This document shows, piece after piece, positions 25,440 to 38,711 of a stretch of 64,000 bases of DNA (position 1 is the first letter of the stretch; each line of letters begins with the position of its first letter). The notes under the pieces were generated by a model. The model worked only from the letters and a program-made list of their open reading frames with translations, ran no database searches and was not told where the DNA came from. The stretch is from NCBI GenBank assembly GCA_963920705.1, contig CAWUCO010000186.1, forward strand, positions 124,001 to 188,000, given 5' to 3'. A program made the translations under genes and the position numbers. The DNA is from Odiellus spinosus (Eukaryota; Arthropoda; Arachnida; Opiliones; Phalangiidae).

Positions 25440-28400
25440 TCTATACTTGGGAAATTTTTCGATCTATACTTGGGAAATTTTTGGATTCATACTTGGGAAA
25501 TTTTTGGATCTATACTTGGGAAATTTTTCGATGTATACTTGGGAAATTTTTCGATCTATTCTTGGGAAATTTTTCGAGCTATACTTGGGAAATTTTTCGA
25601 TCTATACTTGGGAAATTTTTCGATCTATACTTGGGAAATTTTTCGATCTATACTTGGGAAATTTTTCGATCTATACTTGGGTAATTTTTCGATCTATACT
25701 TGGGGGAAATTTTTCGATCTATACTTTTGTAATTTTTCGATCTATTCTTGGGAAATTTTTGGATCTATACTTGGGAAATTTTTCGATCTATACTTGGTTG
25801 AAATTTTTCGATCTATACTTAGGAAATTTTTCGATCTATACTTGGTAAATTTTTGGATCTATACTTGGGAAATATTTCGATCTATACTTGGGAAATTTTT
25901 CGATCTATACTTGGGAAATTTTTCGATCTATTCTTGGGAAATTTTTCGATCTATTCTTGGGAAATTTTTCGATCTATACTTGGGAAATTTTTAGATCTAT
26001 ACTTGAAAAAAATTTTCGATCTATACTTGGGAAATTTTTTGATCTATAGGCGGGAAATTTTTCGATCTATACGAGGGAAATTTTTCGATCAATACGAGGG
26101 AAATTTTTCGATCTATACTTGGGAAATTTTTCGATCTATACTTGGGAAATTTTTGGATTTATACTTGGGAAATTTTTGGATCTATACTTGGGAAATTTTT
26201 CGATGTATACTTGGGAAATTTTTCGATCTATTCTTGGGAAATTTTTCGATCTATACTTGGGAAATTTTTCGATCTATACTTGGGAAATTTTTCGATCTAT
26301 ACTTGGGAAATTTTTCGATCTATACTTGAGAAATTTTTCGATCTATACTTGGGTAATTTTTCGATCTATACTTGGGAAATTTTTGGATTTATACTTGGGA
26401 AATTTTTGGATCTATACTTGGGAAATTTTTCGATCTATACTTGGTTGAAATTTTTCGATCTATACTTAGGTAATTTTTCGATCTATACTTGGGAAATTTT
26501 TCGATCTATACTTGGGAAATTTTTCGATCTATACTTGGATAATTTTTCGATCTATACTTGGGAAATTTTTGGATTTATACTTAGGAAATTTTTGGATCTA
26601 TACTTGGTTGAAATTTTTCGATCTATACTTAGGTAATTTTTCGATCTATACTTGGGAAATTTTTGGATCTATACTTGGGAAATTTTTCGATCTATACTTC
26701 GGAAATTTTTCGATCTATACTTGGGAAATTTTTCGATCTATACTTGGGACATTTTTCGATCTATACTTCGGAAATTTTTCGATCTATACTTGGGAAATTT
26801 TTCGATCTATACTTGGGACATTTTTCGATCTATACTTGAGAAATTTTTCGATCTATACTTGGTAAATTTTAGGATCTATACTTGGAAACTTTTTGTATCT
26901 ATACTTTAGAAATTTTTCGATCTATACTTGGGAAATTTTTGGATCTATACTTCGGAAATTTTTGGATCTATACTTGGGAAATTTTTCGATCTATACTTGG
27001 GAAATTTTTCGATCTATACTTGGGAAATTTTTCGATCTATACTTGGGAAATTTTTCGATCTATACTTGGGAAATTTTTCGATGTATACTTGGGAAATTTT
27101 TCGATCTATTCTTGGGAAATTTTTCGATCTATTCTTGGGAAATTTTTCGATCTATACTTGGGAAATTTTTAGATCTATACTTGAAAAAAATTTTCGATCT
27201 ATACTTGGGAAATTTTTCGATCTATACTTGGGAAATTTTTCGATCTATACGAGGGAAATTTTTCGATCTATACGAGGGAAATTTTTCGATCTATACTTGG
27301 GAAATTTTTCGATCTATACTTGGGAAATTTTTGGATTTATACTTGGGAAATTTTTGGATCTATACTTGGGAAATTTTTGGATCTATACTTGGGAAATTTT
27401 TCGATGTATACTTGGGAAATTTTTCGATCTATTCTTGGGAAAATTTTCGATCTATACTTGGGAAATTTTTCGATCTATACTTGGGAAATTTTTCGATCTA
27501 TACTTGGGAAATTTTTCGATCTATACTTGGGAAATTTTTCGATCTATACTTATGAAATTTTTCGATCTATACCTGGAAAATTTTTGCATCTATACTACGG
27601 AAATTTTTGGATCTATACTTGGGAAATTTTTCGATCTATTCTTGGGAAATTTTTCGAATTATACTTGGGAAATTTTTAGATCTATACTTGAAAAAAATTT
27701 TCGATCTATACTTGGGAAATTTTTCGATCTATACGAGGGAAATTTTTCGATCTATATGAGGGAAATTTTTCGATCTATACGAGGGAAATTTTTCGATCTA
27801 TACTTGGGAAATTTTTCGATCTATACTTGGGAAATTTTTGGATTTATACTTGGGAAATTTTTGGATCTATACTTGGGAAATTTTTCGATGTATACTTGGG
27901 AAATTTTTCGATCTATTCTTGGGAAATTTTTCGATCTATACTTGGGAAATTTTTCGATCTATACTTGGGAAATTTTTCGATCTATACTTGGGAAATTTTT
28001 CGATCTATACTTGGGTAATTTTTCGATCTATACTTGGGGGAAATTTTTCGATCTATACTTTTGTAATTTTTCGATCTATTCTTGGGAAATTTTTGGATCT
28101 ATACTTGGGAAATTTTTAGATCTATACTTGGGAAATATTTTTCGACCTATACTTGGGAAATTTTTCGATCTATACTTGGGAAATTTTTCGATCTATACTT
28201 GGGTAATTTTTCGATCTATACTAGGGAAATTTTTGGATTTATACTTGGGAAATTTTTGGATCTATACTTGGGAAATTTTTCGATCTATACTTGGTTGAAA
28301 TTTTTCGATCTATACTTAGGTAATTTTTCGATCTATACTTGGGAAATTTTTGGATCTATACTTGGGAAATTTTTCGATCTATACTTGGGAAATTTTTCGA

Positions 28401-29279
28401 TCTATACTTCGGAAATTTTTCGATCTATACTTGGGAAATTTTTCGATCTAAACTTGGGAAATTTTTCGATCTAAACTTGGGAAATTTTTCGATCTATACT
28501 TGGTAAATTTTTCGATGTATACTTGGGAAATTTTTCGATCTATTCTTGGGAAATTTTTCGATCTATACTTGGGAAATTTTTCGATCTATACTTGGGAAAT
28601 TTTTCGATCTATACTTGGTAAATTTTTCGATCTCTACTTATGAAATTTTTCGATCTATACCTGGAAAATTTTTACATCTATACTACGGAAATTTTTGGAT
28701 CTATACTTGGGAAATTTTTCGATCTATTCTTGGGAAATTTTTCGAATTATACTTGGGAAATTTTTAGATCTATACTTGAAAAAAATTTTCGATCTATACT
28801 TGGGAAATTTTTCGATCTATACGAGGGAAATTTTTCGATCTATACGAGGGAAATTTTTCGATCTATACGAGGGAAATTTTTCGATCTATACTTGGGAAAT
28901 TTTTGGATTTATACTTGGGAAATTTTTGGATCTATACTTGGGAAATTTTTCGATGTATACTTGGGAAATTTTTCGATCTATTCTTGGGAAATTTTTCGAT
29001 CTATACTTGGGTAATTTTTCGATCTATACTTGGGGGAAATTTTTCGATCTATACTTTTGTAATTTTTCGATCTATTCTTGGGAAATTTTTGGATCTATAC
29101 TTGGGAAATTTTTAGATCTATACTTGGGAAATATTTTTCGATCTATACTTGGGAAATTTTTCGATCTATACTTGGGAAATTTTTCGATCTATACTTGGGT
29201 AATTTTTCGATCTATACTTGGGAAATTTTTGGATTTATACTTGGGAAATTTTTGGATCTATACTTGGGAAATTTTTCGA
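25440..29279 (+). repeat. 3,840-bp tandem duplication, copy 1
   Basis: Base-by-base reading against 29,280-33,119 found a single difference, c at 28,146 against t at 31,986. Rare markers are shared: ggattcatac near 25,486, cgagctatac near 25,575, gatctataggcggg near 26,041, gggacattttt near 26,747 and ctatatgaggg near 27,756. It holds three T cassettes (25,206 lies just outside; 27,586 and 28,674 lie inside) and no G cassette. Confidence 0.95.
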
Positions 29280-32200
29280 TCTATACTTGGGAAATTTTTC
29301 GATCTATACTTGGGAAATTTTTGGATTCATACTTGGGAAATTTTTGGATCTATACTTGGGAAATTTTTCGATGTATACTTGGGAAATTTTTCGATCTATT
29401 CTTGGGAAATTTTTCGAGCTATACTTGGGAAATTTTTCGATCTATACTTGGGAAATTTTTCGATCTATACTTGGGAAATTTTTCGATCTATACTTGGGAA
29501 ATTTTTCGATCTATACTTGGGTAATTTTTCGATCTATACTTGGGGGAAATTTTTCGATCTATACTTTTGTAATTTTTCGATCTATTCTTGGGAAATTTTT
29601 GGATCTATACTTGGGAAATTTTTCGATCTATACTTGGTTGAAATTTTTCGATCTATACTTAGGAAATTTTTCGATCTATACTTGGTAAATTTTTGGATCT
29701 ATACTTGGGAAATATTTCGATCTATACTTGGGAAATTTTTCGATCTATACTTGGGAAATTTTTCGATCTATTCTTGGGAAATTTTTCGATCTATTCTTGG
29801 GAAATTTTTCGATCTATACTTGGGAAATTTTTAGATCTATACTTGAAAAAAATTTTCGATCTATACTTGGGAAATTTTTTGATCTATAGGCGGGAAATTT
29901 TTCGATCTATACGAGGGAAATTTTTCGATCAATACGAGGGAAATTTTTCGATCTATACTTGGGAAATTTTTCGATCTATACTTGGGAAATTTTTGGATTT
30001 ATACTTGGGAAATTTTTGGATCTATACTTGGGAAATTTTTCGATGTATACTTGGGAAATTTTTCGATCTATTCTTGGGAAATTTTTCGATCTATACTTGG
30101 GAAATTTTTCGATCTATACTTGGGAAATTTTTCGATCTATACTTGGGAAATTTTTCGATCTATACTTGAGAAATTTTTCGATCTATACTTGGGTAATTTT
30201 TCGATCTATACTTGGGAAATTTTTGGATTTATACTTGGGAAATTTTTGGATCTATACTTGGGAAATTTTTCGATCTATACTTGGTTGAAATTTTTCGATC
30301 TATACTTAGGTAATTTTTCGATCTATACTTGGGAAATTTTTCGATCTATACTTGGGAAATTTTTCGATCTATACTTGGATAATTTTTCGATCTATACTTG
30401 GGAAATTTTTGGATTTATACTTAGGAAATTTTTGGATCTATACTTGGTTGAAATTTTTCGATCTATACTTAGGTAATTTTTCGATCTATACTTGGGAAAT
30501 TTTTGGATCTATACTTGGGAAATTTTTCGATCTATACTTCGGAAATTTTTCGATCTATACTTGGGAAATTTTTCGATCTATACTTGGGACATTTTTCGAT
30601 CTATACTTCGGAAATTTTTCGATCTATACTTGGGAAATTTTTCGATCTATACTTGGGACATTTTTCGATCTATACTTGAGAAATTTTTCGATCTATACTT
30701 GGTAAATTTTAGGATCTATACTTGGAAACTTTTTGTATCTATACTTTAGAAATTTTTCGATCTATACTTGGGAAATTTTTGGATCTATACTTCGGAAATT
30801 TTTGGATCTATACTTGGGAAATTTTTCGATCTATACTTGGGAAATTTTTCGATCTATACTTGGGAAATTTTTCGATCTATACTTGGGAAATTTTTCGATC
30901 TATACTTGGGAAATTTTTCGATGTATACTTGGGAAATTTTTCGATCTATTCTTGGGAAATTTTTCGATCTATTCTTGGGAAATTTTTCGATCTATACTTG
31001 GGAAATTTTTAGATCTATACTTGAAAAAAATTTTCGATCTATACTTGGGAAATTTTTCGATCTATACTTGGGAAATTTTTCGATCTATACGAGGGAAATT
31101 TTTCGATCTATACGAGGGAAATTTTTCGATCTATACTTGGGAAATTTTTCGATCTATACTTGGGAAATTTTTGGATTTATACTTGGGAAATTTTTGGATC
31201 TATACTTGGGAAATTTTTGGATCTATACTTGGGAAATTTTTCGATGTATACTTGGGAAATTTTTCGATCTATTCTTGGGAAAATTTTCGATCTATACTTG
31301 GGAAATTTTTCGATCTATACTTGGGAAATTTTTCGATCTATACTTGGGAAATTTTTCGATCTATACTTGGGAAATTTTTCGATCTATACTTATGAAATTT
31401 TTCGATCTATACCTGGAAAATTTTTGCATCTATACTACGGAAATTTTTGGATCTATACTTGGGAAATTTTTCGATCTATTCTTGGGAAATTTTTCGAATT
31501 ATACTTGGGAAATTTTTAGATCTATACTTGAAAAAAATTTTCGATCTATACTTGGGAAATTTTTCGATCTATACGAGGGAAATTTTTCGATCTATATGAG
31601 GGAAATTTTTCGATCTATACGAGGGAAATTTTTCGATCTATACTTGGGAAATTTTTCGATCTATACTTGGGAAATTTTTGGATTTATACTTGGGAAATTT
31701 TTGGATCTATACTTGGGAAATTTTTCGATGTATACTTGGGAAATTTTTCGATCTATTCTTGGGAAATTTTTCGATCTATACTTGGGAAATTTTTCGATCT
31801 ATACTTGGGAAATTTTTCGATCTATACTTGGGAAATTTTTCGATCTATACTTGGGTAATTTTTCGATCTATACTTGGGGGAAATTTTTCGATCTATACTT
31901 TTGTAATTTTTCGATCTATTCTTGGGAAATTTTTGGATCTATACTTGGGAAATTTTTAGATCTATACTTGGGAAATATTTTTCGATCTATACTTGGGAAA
32001 TTTTTCGATCTATACTTGGGAAATTTTTCGATCTATACTTGGGTAATTTTTCGATCTATACTAGGGAAATTTTTGGATTTATACTTGGGAAATTTTTGGA
32101 TCTATACTTGGGAAATTTTTCGATCTATACTTGGTTGAAATTTTTCGATCTATACTTAGGTAATTTTTCGATCTATACTTGGGAAATTTTTGGATCTATA

Positions 32201-33119
32201 CTTGGGAAATTTTTCGATCTATACTTGGGAAATTTTTCGATCTATACTTCGGAAATTTTTCGATCTATACTTGGGAAATTTTTCGATCTAAACTTGGGAA
32301 ATTTTTCGATCTAAACTTGGGAAATTTTTCGATCTATACTTGGTAAATTTTTCGATGTATACTTGGGAAATTTTTCGATCTATTCTTGGGAAATTTTTCG
32401 ATCTATACTTGGGAAATTTTTCGATCTATACTTGGGAAATTTTTCGATCTATACTTGGTAAATTTTTCGATCTCTACTTATGAAATTTTTCGATCTATAC
32501 CTGGAAAATTTTTACATCTATACTACGGAAATTTTTGGATCTATACTTGGGAAATTTTTCGATCTATTCTTGGGAAATTTTTCGAATTATACTTGGGAAA
32601 TTTTTAGATCTATACTTGAAAAAAATTTTCGATCTATACTTGGGAAATTTTTCGATCTATACGAGGGAAATTTTTCGATCTATACGAGGGAAATTTTTCG
32701 ATCTATACGAGGGAAATTTTTCGATCTATACTTGGGAAATTTTTGGATTTATACTTGGGAAATTTTTGGATCTATACTTGGGAAATTTTTCGATGTATAC
32801 TTGGGAAATTTTTCGATCTATTCTTGGGAAATTTTTCGATCTATACTTGGGTAATTTTTCGATCTATACTTGGGGGAAATTTTTCGATCTATACTTTTGT
32901 AATTTTTCGATCTATTCTTGGGAAATTTTTGGATCTATACTTGGGAAATTTTTAGATCTATACTTGGGAAATATTTTTCGATCTATACTTGGGAAATTTT
33001 TCGATCTATACTTGGGAAATTTTTCGATCTATACTTGGGTAATTTTTCGATCTATACTTGGGAAATTTTTGGATTTATACTTGGGAAATTTTTGGATCTA
33101 TACTTGGGAAATTTTTCGA
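29280..33119 (+). repeat. 3,840-bp tandem duplication, copy 2
   Basis: Near-identical repeat of 25,440-29,279, directly adjacent. Identity stops near 33,155, where gggtaa replaces gggaaa. 3,840 is one base short of 167 monomers. The pair is the most homogeneous long duplication in the window. Confidence 0.95.
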
Positions 33120-34426
33120 TCTATACTTGGGAAATTTTTCGATCTATACTTGGGTAATTTTTCGATCTATACTTGGGGGAAATTTTTCGATCTATACTTT
33201 TGTAATTTTTCGATCTATTCTTGGGAAATTTTTGGATCTATACTTGGGAAATTTTAGATCTATACTTGGGAAATATTTTTCGATCTATACTTGGGAAATT
33301 TTTCGATCTATACTTGGGAAATTTTTCGATCTATACTTGGGTAATTTTTCGATCTATACTTGGGAAATTTTTGGATTTATACTTGGGAAATTTTTGGATC
33401 TATACTTGGGAAATTTTTCGATCTATACTTGGTTGAAATTTTTCGATCTATACTTAGGTAATTTTTCGATCTATACTTGGGAAATTTTTGGATCTATACT
33501 TGGGAAATTTTTCGATCTATACTTGGGAAATTTTTCGATCTATACTTCGGAAATTTTTCGATCTATACTTGGGAAATTTTTCGATCTAAACTTGGGAAAT
33601 TTTTCGATCTAAACTTGGGAAATTTTTCGATGTATACTTGGGAAATTTTTCGATCTATACTTGGGAAATTTTTCGATCTATACTTGGGAAATTTTTCGAT
33701 CTATACTTGGGAAATTTTTCGATCTATACTTGGTAAATTTTTCGATCTCTACTTATGAAATTTTTCGATCTATACCTGGAAAATTTTTACATCTATACTA
33801 CGGAAATTTTTGGATCTATACTTGGGAAATTTTTCGATCTATTCTTGGGAAATTTTTCGAATTATACTTGGGAAATTTTTAGATCTATACTTGAAAAAAA
33901 TTTTCGATCTATACTTGGGAAATTTTTCGATCTATACGAGGGAAATTTTTCGATCTATACTTGGGAAATTTTTGGATTTATACTTGGGAAATTTTTGGAT
34001 CTATACTTGGGAAATTTTTCGATGTATACTTGGGAAATTTTTCGATCTATTCTTGGGAAATTTTTCGATCTATACTTGGGTAATTTTTCGATCTATACTT
34101 GGGGGAAATTTTTCGATCTATACTTTTGTAATTTTTTGATCTATTCTTGGGAAATTTTTGGATTTATACTTGGGAAATTTTTAGATCTATACTTGGGAAA
34201 TATTTTTCGATCTATACTTGGGAAATTTTTCGATCTATACTTGGGAAATTTTTCGATCTATACTTGGGTAATTTTTCGATCTATACTTGGGAAATTTTTG
34301 GATTTATACTTGGGAAATTTTTGGATCTATACTTGGGAAATTTTTCGATCTATACTTGGTTGAAATTTTTCGATCTATACTTAGGTAATTTTTCGATCTA
34401 TACTTGGGAAATTTTTCGATCTATAC
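33120..34426 (+). repeat. Partial, deleted third copy of the 3,840-bp unit
   Basis: Follows about 31,830-33,120 at offsets 1,298, then 1,275, then 1,229, so one and then two monomers are missing. An early short unit (gggaaattttaga near 33,250) removes further bases. Cassette T is at 33,789, with acatc. Confidence 0.8.
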
Positions 34427-34984
34427 TTGGTTGAAATTTTTCGATCTATACTTAGGAAATTTTTCGATCTATACTTGGGAAATTTTTGGATCTATACTTG
34501 GGAAATATTTCGATCTATACTTGGGAAATTTTTCGATCTATACTTCGGAAATTTTTCGATCTATACTTGGGGAATTTTTGGATCTATACTTGGGAAATTT
34601 TTCGATCTATACTTGGTTGAAATTTTTCGATCTATACTTGGTAAATTTTTGGATCTATACTTGGAAAATTTTTGTATCTATACTTGGGAAATTTTTCGAT
34701 CTATACTTGGGAAATTTTTCGATCTATACTTGGGAAATTTTTCGATCTATACTTGGGAAATTTTTGGATCTATACTTGGGAAATATTTCGATCTATACTT
34801 GGGAAATTTTTCGATCTATACTTGGGTAATTTTTCGATCTATACTTGGGGGAAATTTTTCGATCTATACTTTTGTAATTTTTCGATCTATTCTTGGGAAA
34901 TTTTTGGATCTATACTTGGGAAATTTTTAGATCTATACTTGGGAAATATTTTTCGATCTATACTTGGGAAATTTTTCGATCTAT
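34427..34984 (+). repeat. Mosaic block between amplified domains
   Basis: Contains ggttgaaa units, two gggaaatatttcg units (short T run, near 34,502 and 34,786), one ggggaattttt unit near 34,568 and the last cttttgtaa unit of the window near 34,869. It does not follow any other segment for more than a few hundred bases. Nothing other than satellite monomers is present. Confidence 0.7.
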
Positions 34985-36015
34985 ACTTGGGAAATTTTTC
35001 GATCTATACTTGGGTAATTTTTCGATCTATACTTGGGAAATTTTTGGATTTATACTTGGGAAATTTTTGGATCTATACTTGGGAAATTTTTCGATCTATA
35101 CTTGGTTGAAATTTTTCGATCTATACTTAGGTAATTTTTCGATCTATACTTGGGAAATTTTTGGATCTATACTTGGGAAATTTTTCGATCTATACTTGGG
35201 AAATTTTTCGATCTATACTTCGGAAATTTTTCGATCTATACTTGGGAAATTTTTCGATCTAAACTTGGGAAATTTTTCGATCTAAACTTGGGAAATTTTT
35301 CGATCTATACTTGGTAAATTTTTCGATGTATACTTGGGAAATTTTTCGATCTATTCTTGGGAAATTTTTCGATCTATACTTGGGAAATTTTTCGATCTAT
35401 ACTTGGGAAATTTTTCGATCTATACTTGGGAAATTTTTCGATCTCTACTTATGAAATTTTTCGATCTTTACCTGGAAAATTTTTGCATCTATACTACGGA
35501 AATTTTTGGATCTATACTTGGGAAATTTTTCGATCTATACTTGGGAAATTTTTGGATCTATACTTGGGAAATTTTTCGATTTATACTTGGGAAATTTTTC
35601 GATCTATTCTTGGGAAATTTTTCGATCTATACTTGGGAAATTTTTCGATCTATACTTGGAAAATCTTTCGATCTATACTTGGGAAATTTTTGGATCTATA
35701 CTTGGGAAATTTTTGGATCTATACTTGGGAAATTTTTCGATCTATACTTGGGGGAAATTTTTCGATCTATACTTGGGGGAAATTTTTTCTTCTATACTTG
35801 GGTAATTTTTCTATCTATACTTGGGAAATTTTTGGATCTATACTAGGGAAATTTCTTGATCTATACTTGAGAAATTTTTGGATCTATACTTGGGAAAATT
35901 TTTGGATCTATACTTGGGAAATTTTTCGATCTATTCTTGGGAAATTTTTGGATCTATACTTGGGAAATTTTTAGATCTATACTTGGGAAATATTTTTAGA
36001 TCTATACTTGGGAAA
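34985..36015 (+). repeat. 3,829-bp-spaced repeat, copy 1
   Basis: Variant order recurs at 38,814-39,844. Markers are two cgatctaaac units (near 35,260 and 35,283), cassette T at 35,485, a cgatttatac unit near 35,577 and a cassette G with tcttc instead of ccttc. Confidence 0.85.
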
Positions 36016-36183
36016 TTTTTCGATCTATACTTGGGAAATTTTTCGATCTATACTTGGGTAATTTTTCGATCTATACTTGGGAAATTTTTGGATTTATACT
36101 TGGGAAATTTTTGGATCTATACTTGGGAAATTTTTCGATCTATACTTGGTTGAAATTTTTCGATCTATTCTTAGGTAATTTTT
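36016..36183 (+). repeat. Link of common monomers
   Basis: Order gggtaa, ggattta, ggatc, ggttgaaa, ctattcttagg as in the A-type blocks near 2,250-2,375. Only satellite units are present. Confidence 0.7.
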
Positions 36184-37701
36184 CGATCTATACTTGAGAA
36201 ATTTTTCGATCTATACTTGGAAATTTTTGGATCTATACTTGGGAATTTTTTGGATCTATACTTGGGAAATTTTTCGATCTATACTTGGGAAATTTTTGGA
36301 TCTATACTTGGGAAATTTTTCGATCTATACTTGGGAAATTTTTCGATCTATACTTGGGAAATTTTTCGATATATACTTGGGAAATTTTTCGATCTATACT
36401 TGGGAAATTTTTCGATGTATACTTGGGAAATTTTTCGATCTATTCTTGGGAAATTTTTCGATCTATTCTTGGGAAATTTTTCGATCTATACTTGGGAAAT
36501 TTTTAGATCTATACTTGAAAAAAATTTTCCATCTATACTTGGGAAATTTTTCGATCTTTACGAGGGAAATTTTTCGATCTATTCTTGGGAAATTTTTCGA
36601 TCTATACTTGGGAAATTTTTCGATCTATACTTGGGAAATTTTTGGATTTATTCTTGGGAAATTTTTGGATCTATACTTGGGAAATTTTTCGATGTATACT
36701 TGGGAAATTTTTCGATCTATACTTGTGAAATTTTTAGATCTATACTTGGGAAATTTTGGATCTATACTTGGGAAATTTTTGGATCTATACTTGGGAAATT
36801 TTTGGATCTATACTTGGGAAATTTTTGGATCTATATCTGGAAAATTTTTGGATCTATACTTGGGAAATTTTTGTATCTATACTTGGGTAATTTTTCGATC
36901 TATACTTGGGAAATTTTTGGATCTATACTTGGGAAATTTTTCGATCTATACTTGGGAAATTTTTCGATCTATACTTGGGAAATTTTTCGATCTTTTCTTG
37001 GGAAATTTTTCGATCTATTCTTGGGAAATTTTTCGATCTATACTTGGGAAATTTTTCGATCTATACTTGGGAAATTTTTAGATCTATACTTGAAAAAAAT
37101 TTTCGATCTATACTTGGGAAATTTTTCGATCTATACGAGGGAAATTTTTCGATCTATACGAGGGAAATTTTTCGATCTATACGAGGGAAATTTTTCGATC
37201 TATACTTGGGAAATTTTTCGATCTATACTTGGGAAATTTTTGGATTTATACTTGGGAAATTTTTGGATCTATACTTGGGAAATTTTTCGATGTATACTTG
37301 GGAAATTTTTCGATCTATTCTTGGGAAATTTTTCGATCTATACTTGGGAAATTTTTCGATCTATACTTGGGAAATTTTTCGATCTATACTTGGGAAATTT
37401 TTCGATCTATACTTGGGAAATTTTTCGATCTATACTTATGAAATTTTTCGATCTTTACCTGGAAAATTTTTGCATCTATACTACGGAAATTTTTGGATCT
37501 ATACTTGGGAAATTTTTCGATCTATACTTGGGAAATTTTTGGATCTATACTTGGGAAATTTTTCGATCTATACTTGGGAAATTTTTCGATCTATACTTGG
37601 GAAATTTTTCGATCTATACTTGGAAAATCTTTCGATCTATACTTGGGAAATTTTTGGATCTATACTTGGGAAATTTTTGGATCTATACTTGGGAAATTTT
37701 T
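36184..37701 (+). repeat. 1,518/1,541-bp tandem repeat, copy 1
   Basis: Begins with a cttgagaaa unit (36,194) and a short 21-bp unit with ggaaattttt, followed by gggaatttttt. The same order starts 1,518 bp later (66 monomers exactly). After about 36,800 the offset becomes 1,541, so copy 2 has one extra monomer. Equality ends near 37,170. cttgtgaaa, a variant not seen before 36.7 kb, first appears here near 36,724. Confidence 0.85.
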
Positions 37702-38711
37702 GGATCTATACTTGAGAAATTTTTCGATCTATACTTGGAAATTTTTGGATCTATACTTGGGAATTTTTTGGATCTATACTTGGGAAATTTTTCGATCTAT
37801 ACTTGGGAAATTTTTGGATCTATACTTGGGAAATTTTTCGATCTATACTTGGGAAATTTTTCGATCTATACTTGGGAAATTTTTCGATATATACTTGGGA
37901 AATTTTTCGATCTATACTTGGGAAATTTTTCGATGTATACTTGGGAAATTTTTCGATCTATTCTTGGGAAATTTTTCGATCTATTCTTGGGAAATTTTTC
38001 GATCTATACTTGGGAAATTTTTAGATCTATACTTGAAAAAAATTTTCCATCTATACTTGGGAAATTTTTCGATCTTTACGAGGGAAATTTTTCGATCTAT
38101 ACTTGGGAAATTTTTCGATCTATACTTGGGAAATTTTTCGATCTATACTTGGGAAATTTTTGGATTTATTCTTGGGAAATTTTTGGATCTATACTTGGGA
38201 AATTTTTCGATGTATACTTGGGAAATTTTTCGATCTATACTTGTGAAATTTTTAGATCTATACTTGGGAAATTTTGGATCTATACTTGGGAAATTTTTGG
38301 ATCTATACTTGGGAAATTTTTGGATCTATACTTGGGAAATTTTTGGATCTATACTTGGGAAATTTTTGGATCTATATCTGGAAAATTTTTGGATCTATAC
38401 TTGGGAAATTTTTGTATCTATACTTGGGTAATTTTTCGATCTATACTTGGGAAATTTTTGGATCTATACTTGGGAAATTTTTCGATCTATACTTGGGAAA
38501 TTTTTCGATCTATACTTGGGAAATTTTTCGATCTTTTCTTGGGAAATTTTTCGATCTATTCTTGGGAAATTTTTCGATCTATACTTGGGAAATTTTTCGA
38601 TCTATACTTGGGAAATTTTTAGATCTATACTTGAAAAAAATTTTCGATCTATACTTGGGAAATTTTTCGATCTATACGAGGGAAATTTTTCGATCTATAC
38701 GAGGGAAATTT
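37702..38711 (+). repeat. 1,518/1,541-bp tandem repeat, copy 2
   Basis: Matches 36,184-37,170, with an extra ggatc monomer near 38,300 and ctatac where copy 1 has ctattc near 36,580. It ends after two cgaggg monomers, where copy 1 has three. Confidence 0.85.

Noticed and set aside
26041-26054. CENP-B box from the cggg in gatctataggcggg
   Set aside because: The fixed ttcg and a positions are not at the required spacing from cggg, so this unit fits the box worse than the cgaggg class.
33240-33270. Possible insertion or foreign junction at the short gggaaattttaga unit
   Set aside because: It is a monomer lacking two bases, with normal satellite on both sides; no target-site duplication or foreign sequence is seen.
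36217-38622. Open reading frame of 801 codons on the + strand
   Set aside because: Same artefact. It spans a tandem duplication boundary at 37,702 without any change in character, and ends only where a stop-creating variant falls in frame.
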